Program-made: the position numbers and the translations under genes
Assembly (NCBI GenBank): GCA_024291935.2
Contig: CM044307.1
Location: forward strand, 93,873,461 to 93,937,460
Source of the DNA: Okapia johnstoni
Taxonomy: Eukaryota > Chordata > Mammalia > Artiodactyla > Giraffidae
Length of the DNA: 64,000 bases
Reading direction: 5' to 3'
Shown here: piece by piece, positions 36,220-48,130 of the stretch
How the letters are laid out: each line of letters begins with the position of its first letter
Numbering within the stretch: the stretch's first letter is position 1
Notes under the pieces: generated by a model
Databases searched by the model: none
Told to the model about the DNA's origin: nothing
What the model saw: the letters and a program-made list of their open reading frames with translations, nothing else

Positions 36220-36551
36220 TATTGCTGTATTTAGTCCCTCAGTCATGTCTGACTCTTTGCGACCCCATGGACTGTAGCCTGCTAGGCTTCTCTGTCCATG
36301 GAATTTTCCAGGCCAGAATACTGGAGTGGGTTGCATGCCCTTCTCCAGGGCATCTTCCCAACCCAGGATCAAACCCAGATCTCCCACATTGCAGGTAGAT
36401 TCTTTACCAGCTGAGCCGCCAGGGAAGCCAAGAATATACTGGAGTGGGTGACCTATCCCTTCTTCAGGGGATCTTCCCGAAGCAGGAATTGAACTGGGGT
36501 CTCCTGCATTGCAGGCGGATTCTTTACCAGCTGAGCTACCAGGGAAGCCCT
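36220..36551 (-). mobile_element. Bov-tA SINE with duplicated tRNA-like head
   Basis: In reverse orientation the tail/body (36230-36360) and a head (to 36428, 'ttaccagctgagccgccagg') are followed by a second partial body and a second full head (36430-36549, 'ctgagctaccagggaagccc'). The whole unit is flanked by a 7-bp repeat actctgg at 36213-36219 and 36552-36558, suggesting one insertion. Confidence 0.85.
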
Positions 36552-36609
36552 ACTCTGGCTTACTTCCTTTTAATTCATTTCTTTGTTCTTTATTTAATGT
36601 TAGAACTCT

Positions 36610-36815
36610 TATCACACTTTTATTTTTTAATCAACTTTATTAATGTATAGTTTATGTACAATTAGTGGCACCCACTTAAAGTGTGTGAATTTCTTTGGGT
36701 TATGACAGATGTGACACTGCTTATACAATGAAGATACAGATTGTTTCCATCACCTCCAAAATGTTTCCTAATGTCCCTCCCTTCATCCCAGACAACTATT
36801 ATACTGAATGTAATT
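36610..36815 (-). mobile_element. Old L1 3'-end relic
   Basis: 'atcaactttattaatgtata', 'ttgggttatgacagatgtga', 'cagattgtttccatcacctc' are reverse-orientation L1M phrases. Confidence 0.5.
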
Positions 36816-37525
36816 TTGTCAAATTAAGCCTTGGCAAAGTCCTTTTTGAGGTAAAAGACATATGACACTAGTTTGAGAAACAAAGAGGAGAGGAGGAAGG
36901 GGAGACAACATCCACTCTTTCATGATTTTAGATGTGAAGAGAAAGTCTAGGAGAAGCGGGCAGACACAGATTAAGAGAGAAATTTTTAAAAAAGAAAAAC
37001 AATTTTAGCATGTTTGTATGCTAAATTGAAGAAAGCAGTGGAAAGGCTGAAAGACACTCCAAAGTAGTTGAGAAGGGCTGGGATGAAACGTTTAACTGGG
37101 GGAGTAACTGGAAACAGAGGAAAAACCCTTTTTCCTCAAAAAGTGGAGGTGAGGTGGTATGAGATGAAGCAAACAGGAGTGTTACTATATGTGGAGTCAG
37201 AGAGTTGAAGATTTAATATCAGCTGGTTCAGTTTCTTTAATTAAGTGCCAGGACATTCCTGTGTTTTGAGACATGAAGTGAGAAGGTACCTGGGCAAAAT
37301 AATGAGGGTTTGGACTGGCAGCTGTAGGGGAGGGGAGACAGTGTTGTTCCTGTATGATGAGATTACTGGGTGGTTCTAATGTCTAGCTGACACTGGAGGT
37401 CACGATTTCACGGGGGAACCCATCTCATGGTGATCTTTTTTCAGTTGTTCTTTGTGGCTAGGCTATAGCAGCAAAGGATATATTATTAATAGAAGATGAG
37501 TTTTTCAAAGTTGGGGAGAAGTTGC
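36816..37525. other. Intronic sequence, no recognised element
   Basis: Purine-rich. No exon or clear repeat seen. Confidence 0.4.
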
Positions 37526-37541
37526 AAAGAAGGCGTAGAGG

Positions 37542-38407
37542 TCAGAATGGCTGCTATCCAAAAGCCTACAAGAAATAAATGCTGGAGAAGGTGTGGAGAA
37601 AAGGGAACCCTCTTACACTGTTGGTGAGAATGCAAACTAGTACAGCCACTATGGAGAACAAGGTGGAGATTCCTCAAAAACCCAGAAATAGAACTGCCAT
37701 ATGACACAGCAATCCCACTGCTGGGCATACACACCGAGGAAACCAGAACTGAAAGAGACACATGTACCCCAATGTTCATCGCAGCACTGTTTATAATAGC
37801 CAGGACATGGGAACAACCTAGATGTCCATCAGCAGATGAATGGATAAGAAAGCTGTGGTACATATACACAATGGAATATTACTCAGCCATTAAAAAGAAT
37901 ACATTCAAATCAGTTCTAATGAGGTGGATGAAACTAGAGCCCATTATACAGAGTGAAGTAAGCCTGAAAGAAAAACACCAATGCACTATACTAGCGCATA
38001 TATATGGAATTTAGAAAGATGGTAATGATAACCCTGTATGCGAGATAGCAAAAGAGACACAGATGTATAGAACAGACTTTTGGACTCTGTGGGAGAGGGC
38101 GAGGGCGGGGTGATATGGGAGAATGGCATTGAAGCATGTAACTTATCATATGTGAAACGAATCGCCAGTCTAGGTTTGATGCATGAGACAGGGTGCTCGG
38201 GGCTGGTGCTGAGAGGGAGGTTCAGGATGGGGAACACATGTACACCCATGGTGGATTCATGTCAATGTATGGCAAAACCACTACAATATTGTAAAGTAAT
38301 TAGCCTCCAATTAAAATAAACAAATTTATACTAAAAAAAATTAAGCTTCCCTGTTTAAACTGAGGACTGTACAGTTCATCACAGATATGCAATTTTGACT
38401 TAAAAAA
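37542..38407 (+). mobile_element. L1 LINE, 5'-truncated, with probable 3' transduction
   Basis: Carries the end of ORF2 ('[14 protein letters not shown]', '[14 protein letters not shown]', then 'YYSAIKK') and the full ruminant L1 3' UTR to a first A-run at 38333-38340. A further 61 bp (38341-38401) precedes a second A-run (38402-38410). Flanking repeats aaagaaggcgtagagg (37526-37541) and aaagaaggcatagagg (38408-38423) differ at one of 16 bases and bracket everything, so the 61 bp belong to the insertion. AATAAA sits in 'attaaaataaacaa' before the first A-run. Confidence 0.9.
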
Positions 38408-38423
38408 AAAGAAGGCATAGAGG

Positions 38424-38774
38424 AAGGACAGGAAAATCAGGAAGATTCTGTTTAATACAATTGTTATGCCCTGTGTGGTTTACACAGATTAGGAACTGGG
38501 TCAGAGGCAGGAGACAGGATAGGGTGAAAAACATTCTACTCTCTGTCAGATATGAAGCCATTTTATCCTCCAATTAAAAATAAAAATTAAAACAGTTTGT
38601 AAAAAAGGAACGATTGATCTTTCTAATTTGTTGCTTATTCATTTAATAATAAGTTTCCATTAAAACAAACTTGAGTAGGGTGTACCTTGGTTAGAGTAGA
38701 CTTTATGCCTAGCCCAGAAATAATAGAAGATGCTGTGACACACCATATGTCAGGGTGTTGGACCATGGAATCCG
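38424..38774. other. Intronic sequence, no recognised element
   Basis: No exon or clear repeat seen. 'tcctccaattaaaaataaaa' at 38567-38590 resembles a short L1 3' tail, too short to call. Confidence 0.4.
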
Positions 38775-38950
38775 CGGCCCTGTTGCCTGAGTTTGAATGC
38801 TGGTTCCTCCATTTTCTGGTTGTGTGACCTTGGTCAAGTTACTTAAACCCTAAGGAAACTTAACAAGTTTCCACACTTGTAAAGGGAGACAATGACAGTA
38901 CTCAATTCATAGTGTTGTTGTGCAAATTAAGTGCTTTAGTGTGTGCTAAC
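38775..38950 (+). mobile_element. MIR SINE
   Basis: 'gcctgagtttgaatgctggt', 'tgtgtgaccttggtcaagtt', 'cttgtaaagggagacaatga', 'aattaagtgctttagtgtgt'. Well preserved for a MIR. Confidence 0.8.
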
Positions 38951-38959
38951 AGGGAACTC

Positions 38960-39205
38960 TAGATATTATTATTAGGAGCCAGAAAACCTGGATTCAAGTC
39001 CCATGTCAAAAATTCAGAACCTTAGATCTAAGGCTATGTGCAAATCTTCCAACCATTGCTGGTTGCCTTTTACTTACCTCATTTGTGAAATCAGTTGAAT
39101 AATCCTTACTGCATGTGCTTCAGCAACAGTGAAGGAGATAATATATATGCATGAAAGTCCTCTGTGACCTTGACATACTATACAAAATAAAGAAGTCTTA
39201 TTATT
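38960..39205 (+). mobile_element. MIR-like relic
   Basis: 'gaaaacctggattcaagtcc', 'cctcatttgtgaaatcagtt' and a diverged 3' part. Tentative. Confidence 0.45.
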
Positions 39206-39714
39206 TTCACATAATATACCACATTAATTGTGTGTCCTGTTACTCAAGAATTATATGAAATAATGAATGTGAAAATTCTCCAAAATATGAAATGTTTACA
39301 TGAATGTAGAGCAGCAGTGGGAACTGGAAGTGTTTTTAGGTTTTAATTTAAATAATATTAATTGTATATTTGATTATGTTTTTAAGCTACATCTCTGAAG
39401 AAAAAACTTACTGGAGAAAAGGCAGCCATTTAAATTCCTAATTAAAATGAAGTTTTTGCCTTCCTCATGTATTTCATTTCCTGTCTTTGCCTTAGCATGT
39501 GGAGTTGAAATTTGACAGTACTTAATCAATACCAATTTCAGTTGATTCTGACCTTTAATGGTATTGAGTCCAAGAATTTATTCATGTGCAGAATGTTGCA
39601 GGTTCTTTTAAGATTCGTGACAACTCTGCATTTAGCTTCATGGAGCATTATTGGAGGATAAATGATAGCTTTTGTTGTCAGAAGGGCCCCTCCACTGTCT
39701 TTTCCCTTTTCCAA
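39206..39714. other. Intronic sequence, no recognised element
   Basis: No exon or clear repeat seen. Confidence 0.4.
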
Positions 39715-39990
39715 TTAGCTGGCATTTATTAAAGTTAGGTTTATTGGTCTATAAGTTATAAACAGTAATATTCACCCTTTTTAGGTGTGTAATTCTGTGG
39801 ATTTTGACAAATGGATAGTCATGAAACCACCACCACAATCAAGATATAGAATATTTCTGTCACTCCCCAAAGTTCCTTTATGCCTCTTTGTGGTCTGTTC
39901 CTTCTCCTGACATCCCGCCCCTGGCAACCACCGATCTTTTTTCTTTTCCAATTGTTCTGCCTTTTCCAGAATGTCATTTATATCAATGAG
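39715..39990 (-). mobile_element. Old L1 3'-end relic
   Basis: 'ggattttgacaaatggatag', 'gaaaccaccaccacaatcaa', 'cccgcccctggcaaccaccg' are reverse-orientation L1M phrases. Confidence 0.65.
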
Positions 39991-42437
39991 TTATTTTAAA
40001 ACAGTGTTTTGAGACCTCTTACTGGGCTCCATTACTGATTGCACCCCTAGTTCATGCACCATCTCTGCACGTTGGGTTTGTGAATGTGTGTGTCTATGTA
40101 TCTGTCTGTGGGTGGTTGCATGGAGATGGCGCTAGTGAGCCCAGGGATGCAGGCTTCAGTGTAACTTCCAGCATCCAGGGCAGCGGTGCAGTTGTTGTAG
40201 GTGCGCCAGTGCATTAACATCGCTGAAAATGCAGGGAAAGGGAGATGTTGTCTTTCTCAGCTGCCACTCAGTAAATATCACTGACTCTTCATCAAGTGTA
40301 CAATATTTTAATGGAACACTAATGAAATTGTTAACACTAACAACTGCCATGGAGAAACTCAGTTAATCTGTATGATAATATAATAATAAGAGGATTAATT
40401 CTATTTTGTTCATTACACTGGCCAATCTGGAGTGCCATGCTTAAGTCAGTACGTATTGGTAGATGTCCAGTAACACAGTCAGAGAAAACTAAATTGACTG
40501 CAACATGGTCAATTGAAAAGCTATATAAACTCTTCTCATAACATACAGGGGAGAATGAAGCTCATTATTTAACTGTCTGCTGTGATAGCTTTAAGTCATT
40601 TAGTCCCTTCCTTGGAGAAAGGCTTCTTTTTACTATTCTCTTTTTTACTTCCTATTTTCTTCACAAGGGCTGTTATATAGATTTCAAAGACTGGACGGTA
40701 GCCTTTGTAGAGATGTGGATAGATGGAAAAACTGAGTGAGCCAACATTTGTTGAGTGTGATAATCACTTTAAATACATCTCACTGATTTTTCACAGAAAC
40801 CTAGAAGTAGGATTTTTATCACCATTTTACAGGTAAGTAAATCTAAAAAGAGCTTGCCCCAAGTCACACAGCTAGTAAAACCAGGTCTGCCTTCAAAGGC
40901 TAAAGCACCTCACCTTACTGACTCGCCATTCTGCTGTAAGCATTCTGCTGTATGATGACTTTTCAGCATCATCCCTTAGGCTCCACTTATCTGCTGGCTA
41001 AATGTACTGATACTGTTCACAGCACAACAACTTTATGATTATGTACAATTGCTCAACAAATAACAGGAATTGCTTTTTATTTTCTATATTTAGGAGTTTA
41101 GAATGACTTATAATAAAGTTGATGACCTAAGGTCAGACATTTCCTGTAAAGTGATGACCAGACCTTCTCCAGCCTGCTATTAATTATGACCCAACTGCAC
41201 TCAGCCATTGCTTTAAAAATAATAAAAAATAATAAATAACACAGCAAATGATACTCTGGTTATTATGTAACAGTGTGGTGGGTGTTAAAAAGGTAATATT
41301 GGTAGCCTGTGACTATTTCCCGTTACTTCACTTACAGAGCAGATGAACACATTTTCCGGTAGACCGTGAATTTATCAGATTTCATTAAGCTATCTTATCC
41401 TTCCAACCTTAATAAAATTTCATGAAGGTTATAATTCTGTGAGCTTTTTAAGGTTATGACACTTAAAAAATGCGAGATAAACATCAACTTCCTAGGCTAA
41501 TGTGAAAATATTTGTCCAGGAATTTTAATAAGTAGTAAAGTAGTGACTTGTACCTCTGCTGTTATTTTTCTTTCCCCCTTTTTTTCACCATCGCTATGGA
41601 TATATGTGAAGAAACATATATTTAGTTTTTGAGGGTCTTGAAGCAAAACTTAGACTTTTTTTTTCTTTTAAAAGGGACTTTTCTTTCTCTCCCTTCCTTC
41701 CTTCCTTTTTAGCCGTTTGCAATATTTCTGCTCTTGTAATGTAAACCTTTAGGCCATCTTTAATTCGATTAGAAATATTAAAATACTTCCAAGCTATCAA
41801 ATTTTATGGTTTTATTATTTTGGGCCATATTTATAGTTTCAAACTATTAGGTCAGGTAGGTGGATAATTTTGCTACTCTTTTCCAAAACCCAAAATACAT
41901 GGCTACTTCCAGAATATTGACTGATTAAAAAAAAAAATCTCTATAAATTTTGTTCATATTGTAGAGCACCTGATACACCAAATATTAGCACAGGTTTCTG
42001 TATAGTCTCTTTGTACTAATACTTTTCCCTTTGCTTTTAACTTTAAATTAATTAAGTTTTTTAAAATTAAAACATACAAAATATTTGTAATACTTGTTAA
42101 ATGTTCTAATGAGTGTTTTTAAAATGTTCTTTTATGAGAATAAAATATAATTGTGATAGTGTAAGATACTACCCAAATATATATTTATTGTACTGAAATG
42201 AATCCTACTATCTAAAAAGCATTATTTTTCTTTCTGTTTGTCAATACCAAACTTTATCATTGGACAAATGTTCTTATAGAACTAGCACAAATTTTTTATT
42301 TTAGATAAATGGTGGAACACTTTAGAAGAAATAATTTTTGTAAAGTATGGAGTGTAGAGCACAAAACTATCTGGGACGATTATCCAAGGTGTTCCTACAG
42401 GTCTTGTGACAGCCTTTGTTCTGCATTATCTTTTCAA
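39991..42437. other. Intronic sequence with one MIR relic
   Basis: AT-rich. About 40741-40915 reads as a - strand MIR ('ttcacagaaacctagaagta', 'ccccaagtcacacagctagt'). A short CCTT run is at 41690-41708. No exon seen. Confidence 0.45.
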
Positions 42438-42637
42438 GGATGCTGACTCAGTGGTAAAGAATCTTCCTGCCAATGCAGGAGATACAGTTCTGATCCCTGG
42501 GTTGGGAAGATCCCCTGGAGAAGGAAATGACAACCCACTCCAGCATTCTGGCCTGGAGAATTCCAGGGACAGAGGAGCCTGGCGGGCCGCAGTCCATGGG
42601 GCTGTAGAGTCAGACATGACTTAGTGACTGAGCGTAG
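42438..42637 (+). mobile_element. Bov-tA SINE
   Basis: Head ('gactcagtggtaaagaatct'), B-box-like region, body and tail ('catgacttagtgactgagcg'). A few bases are lost before 'atccctgggttgggaagatc'. Confidence 0.9.
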
Positions 42638-42659
42638 CACCATGGCACAGGAAATAATT

Positions 42660-43020
42660 TTAGAAGCTAGAGATTGTGTCTCCTAGGGAAGAAGGCAGAT
42701 TTGTTTCCTGAGCAAGATAAACTCTCTCAGGACAAAGATTAGGCAGTTTTACTTGCAGTTCTCTTTGGAAGATTCTCTCTGGAAGATTGGCAGTTTTCCC
42801 AGCTTGGGTTTCCTCAGCTGTGGCCGAGACCCCTGGTATGTGCAGCATCCCTCTTGGCTACTCTCTGTCGTCCACATTGGACTTGAGTCCAAGAGTAACC
42901 CATATGAACAGGAAGCTCATACTGCCTGCTTGCCTTTGGGTAATAAACTTCTTTGCCTCTGACCCAGGGATCTCAAGTCTTTGCAAAATCTATGAAACTA
43001 TAGCAAGCTAAACTGTTAGC
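42660..43020 (+). mobile_element. Possible solo LTR
   Basis: A poly(A) signal in 'gggtaataaacttctttgcc' is followed by 'tctgacccagggatctcaag', a layout seen at the R/U5 of ruminant ERV LTRs. I see no clear TG...CA ends or target-site duplication and no internal viral sequence. It may instead be ordinary intron. Confidence 0.35.
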
Positions 43021-43764
43021 TTGCAAGCAAGGTAAAGTTTCTGACCCTTCTCAGTTCTTGACAAAAACCTATTTTATCACATGTGATCTGAATGTGAAAG
43101 ACCAGAGCATCAGGTATTAAAAAAAAAAGTAGAGAAATAAAATACCTTATAAATTGCAAACTTGCAATCCTGATTTTTGGTTGATTTTGCAAATTAAATG
43201 CACTGGGAATAAGTTGTTCCTATATAATATTCATCTTATAAAACATAATCCACTATGGCAGCACAGTACAAGAAAATAAAATTAATTTTATTTGCATAAA
43301 ATTGCTACTGTTTCAAATAGATGTCATGGGGAAAAAATGGCAGTTCTGTGGAGCCCTTTGGCTCTAGTAAGAGTTGCAGGTGAAATTTATATCTGAATTT
43401 AACAACTGCATAAAAATATTTCAGAATTTTTAAAAGTAAAAGTGCCTGGTAACTGTGACCTTATTTTGCTTCTGGTATTGTGCCTTTTTTTTTCAGACTT
43501 GGCTCCACTGATAAAATGCAGAAATTTGGGATTGAGATTTGAAATGGGGTTATGTTTAAACATTTTAAAAATACTACATTTATGACCAGTGTTCACACAA
43601 TTAGGTGGCAAGTTTGCACTCACTGAACCACAAATACCTGTTAATATAATTTGTATTTTCATTTCAAGTTGACCAGATTAGCTTGGTGCTACCTATTTAA
43701 AAATAGGTAGATAGGTATAGCTATATAATTTACATTAGGTTGGTGTCTTTAAGTTTCTTTCTTT
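43021..43764. other. Intronic sequence, no recognised element
   Basis: AT-rich; no exon or clear repeat. Confidence 0.4.
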
Positions 43765-46700
43765 TTACCCCTAGTTTTTAAATTGTAATATAGTGGACAT
43801 ACACTACTATGTTAGTTTCAGGTGTACGACATAATGATTTGACATCTGCATATATTATGAAATGATCAATGTGATAAACCTACTAAACATCTGTCCCTAT
43901 GCAAAGTTGCTACGATATTATTGACCATATTCTTTAGGCTGTATATTACTTCCCATGGCTTACTTATTTTGTGACTGGAGGTTTGTACTTCTTAATTCCC
44001 CTCACTAATTTCACTCCTCACTCCTTCCACTCTGGCAACCACCCATTTGTTATCCCTATCTATGAGTTTGTGTTTGTTTTTTTTAGATTCTACATGAAAG
44101 TGATATCATAGACTATTTGTCCTTCTCTGTTTGCCATATTTCACTTAGCATAATAGCCTCTAGATCCACCTGTGTTGTCACAAATGGCAAGAATTCATTT
44201 TTTATGCAGAATAATATTCCATTGTATACATATACCACTTCTTTATTCATTCATATATTGATGGACAGTTACTTTGCTTCCATATCTTAACTATTGTAAA
44301 TAATGTTGCAGTTAATATTGATGTGTATATAATTTATAGTTAAGTGTTTTTACTTTTTTCAGGTAAATACCCAAAAATGAGGTTTCTGGATCCCATGGTT
44401 CTACTTTTAATTTTTTGAGAAGCTTCCATATTGTTTTCCATAGTGGCTACACCAATTTACAATCCTACCAGCAGTGTATGAGGGTTTCCTTTTCTTCACA
44501 TCCTCTCCAACCCTTGTTATTTGCTGTTTTTTTGATATAGCCATTCTGACAGGTGTGAGGTGATATGTCATTGTGGTTTTAATTTGTGTATTCCTGATGA
44601 TTAGTGATGCTGAGCATCTTTTCATGTGTCTGTTGGCTATCTGTATATCTCCTTTGGCAAAAGGCCTATTCAAAGCCTCTGCTCATTTTTTGAGCTGTAT
44701 GTTTTTTATAAGTTTAGTCCTCTGAATTATTTGTATATTTTGGATATTAAACCCTTGTCTGATAACGTCATTTGAAACATCTGAAATAACTCTTTCCCTT
44801 CAGTAGGCTGCCTTTTTTTTTTTGTTGATAGTTTCCTTTGCTCTATAAAAGCTTTCTAGTTTGATGTAGTCAGTTGTTTATTTTTGCTTTTGTTTCCCTT
44901 GCCTGAAGAGACATATCTAAAAATATTGCTAAGATTGATTCCAAAGAGCATATGCCCTGTTTTCTCCTAGAAGTTTCATCATTTCAGGTTTTACATGTAA
45001 ATGTTTAGTCCATTTTATTTTTGTACAAAAGTAGTCCAATTTGATTCTTTTGCATGTCACTGTGCAGTTTTCCCAATATCATTTATCAAAGAAGCTGTGT
45101 TTTCCTATTGTATATTCTTGCCACCTTTGTCCTAGATTAATTGTCCATATAAGCATAGGTGTATTTCTGGGCTCCCTATTCTGTTCCAGTCATCTATGTG
45201 TCTGTTTTTGTGCCAGTACATACTGTTTTGATTATTGTAGCTTTATAGTGTAGTTTGAAATCAGAGATGTGGTATCTCCAGCTTTGTTCTTTCTCATGAT
45301 TACTTTTGTTATTTGAAATCTTCTGTGTTTCCATTAAAATTTTAGAATTATTTGTGCTAGTTCTGTGAAAAATGCCTGTGATATTTTGATAGTGATTGCA
45401 CTGAATCTATAGATTGCATTGGATAATGTGGACATTTTAGCAATACTAATTTTTCTAATCCATGAGCATGTTATGTCTTTACATTGGTTTGTGTCATCTT
45501 CAGGTTCTTTTATCCATGTCTTATACTTTTCAGACTACTTGTAGTCTTTTGCCTCTTTGGTTGATTTATTCCTGGGTACTTTATTATTTGGGGGCATTTA
45601 TAAATGGGATGGTTTTCTTAGTTTCTTTTTCTGATAGTTCATTCTTAGTGTATGGAAAAGCAACAGATAATTGTACATTAATTTTGTGTCCTGCAACTTT
45701 ACTAAATTCATTTATTCAAATATATATTAGTTCTAATAATTTTTTGTAGCATCTTTAGGATTTTCTATATATAGTATCCTATTATCTCCAAGTAGTGACA
45801 GTTTCACTTCTTCCTTTCCAGTTTGAGTTTCTTTCATTTCTTTTTCTTGCCTGATTGCTGTGTCTAGAACTTCCAATCCTATGTTGAATAGAAGTGGTGA
45901 GAGTGGACATCCTTGTCTTGTTCCTGATCTTAGGGGAGATGCTTTCAGCTTTTCACCTTTGAGTATGATGTTAGCTGTGGGTTTGTCATTTACAACTTTT
46001 ATTATGTTGAGGTATGTTCCCTCTATACCCACTTTGTTGAGATGTAATAAATGGATGCTATTTATTTATAACATAATTTATTACATTAGAAGCTTTTTCT
46101 GCATTTATTGAGATGATCATCTGACATCTATTCTTTACTTTGTTAGTGTAGTATATCACATTGGTTTGTGGATATTATTCTTCCATCACTGGGACAAATC
46201 CCTCTTGATCATAGTGTATTATCTTTTTAATGTATTGTATTTTGTTTGCTAACATTTTGTTGAGGATTTCTTCATCTATATTCATTGGTGATATTGGCCT
46301 GTAATTTTCTTTTGTGTGTGTGTGTGGTGTTTGTCTGGTTTTGGTATTCGTGTGAAGCTAGACTCATAGAATGAATTTGAAAGCATTCCTTCCTCTTCAA
46401 TTTTTTGGAATAGTTTGAGAAGTATAGGTGTTAACTTTTCTTTAAATGTTTGATAGAATATACCTGTGAAGCTGTCTGCTCCTGGGGAACAAAAAAAATA
46501 AATTCCCTTTTGTTTGTCAGGAATTTTAAAATTAGTTATTTAATTTTGTTACTTTAATTTTTAAGTCTGTTAGTATTTTGTGTTTCTTTCTCATTCAGTC
46601 TTGGGAGATTGTACTTTTAAGGAATTTATTCATTTTTCCTAGATTGTACTTTTTATTACTGTATAATCGTTTGTAGTAATCTTATGATCCCTTGTACTTC

Positions 46701-47260
46701 TGTGGTGTCAGCTGTAACATCTCATCTTTCAGTTCTGTTTTTTATTTATTTGAGTACTCTGTCTTCTTATTCTTGATGAGTCTGGCTAAAGGTTTATCCA
46801 TTTTGTTTATGTTTTCAAAGAACAAGCTCTTAACTTCATTGACCTTTAGTGTGGTTTTTTAAGTTTGCATTTCATTTAATTCTACTCGGATCTTTATTAT
46901 TTGTTTCCTTCTGTTAACTTTGGATTTTGTTTGTTCTTTTTTTGAGTTCCTTTAGATGTAAGTTTAGATTGTTTATTTCAGATTTTTCTTGTTTCCTGAA
47001 GTAAGTTTGTGTAACTATAAACTCCCCTCTTGCAACTGCTTTTGCTGAATTCCATAGATTTTATATATTTGTTTTTCTATTTTTAGTTGTCTCCAGGTAT
47101 TTTTTGATTTCCTCTTAGGTTTATTTGTTGACCCATTGGTTTTTAGTAGCATGTTGTTTAGACTTACTGTGTTGGGTTTTTTAGTAGTTTTCTTCTTGTA
47201 GTTGGTTTCTAGTCTCATGCTGTTATGATTGGAAAATATGCTTGATGTGACTTTAGTCTT

Positions 47261-47669
47261 TTTTTTTTTAATCTCAACTTTAAAATTTATTTAAAGACTC
47301 TTTGAGGTAGGAAAGATATGTCATTTTACAAATTTATTCAAGTGGTAGAAAGAATGCAATTTTATTTAAAATTTTCTCATTCAATCTTCTCTTCTGAAAT
47401 TACTGTACAATCTTTTCTATATATAGAAGAATGTGTGAGCTATCTCAACTATTTATAATTTTAAGATCACTGTTCCATCTTCTTTTATAATGTTTTTGTG
47501 ATTTTAAGTAAAATGTTACAGAATTATTATTATTCACAGAATTGATAACACTGTTTATAAACATTTAAGCAATCCAAAAATATGCAAGAGGTAACTCCTT
47601 TTATTTTCTGCCTGGAAGGATGGATTGATTTAGAAATGAATTCCCATATTTAATATGGAAAAGTCATCA
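47261..47669 (-). pseudogene. Poly(A) retrocopy of unknown transcript, nested in L1
   Basis: Opposite-strand retrocopy: the + strand opens with a T-run (47261-47269), and AATAAA (read on the - strand, 47286-47291) lies about 17 nt before the tail. Flanking repeats gatgtgactttagtctt (47244-47260) and gatgtgacttcagtctt (47670-47686) match at 16 of 17 bases. Removing the insert restores continuous L1 sequence. The content is AT-rich and without an open frame, so it is probably a 3' UTR. The source gene is not recognised. Confidence 0.8.
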
Positions 47670-47985
47670 GATGTGACTTCAGTCTTAAAACTTGTTGGGA
47701 CTTATTTTGTGTCATATTATGTGATCTATCCTAGAAAATATTCCATGATCTCTTGAAAAAAATGTGCATTTGCTGTTTTGAGATATAATTTTCTATATGT
47801 ATCTATTAATTCAGTCTAACTTACCACATTATTTAAGGAGAGTGTTCCTTATTGATTTTCTGTCTGGATGATATGTACATTGATGTAACTGGGGTATTAA
47901 AGTCCCTTCTTACTGTATTACTGTCATATTTTCCTTTTATGTTTGTTAACATTTGCTTTATGTATTTAAGTGCTCCTATGTTGCT

Positions 47986-48130
47986 GTTGTTTTTCAGTCA
48001 CTGATTGTGTTTGACTCTTTGTCAACCCTTGGACTGTAGCATGCCAGGCTCCTCTGTCCTCTACTAACTCCTGGAATTTGCTCAAATTCATGTCCATTGA
48101 ATTAGTGATGCTGTTTAACCATCTCATCCA
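47986..48130 (-). mobile_element. BovB LINE 3' end, inverted partner
   Basis: Reverse-orientation BovB 3' end ('ttgtttttcagtcactgatt' to 'gtttaaccatctcatcc'). It abuts the + strand BovB that follows, 5' end to 5' end. Confidence 0.85.
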
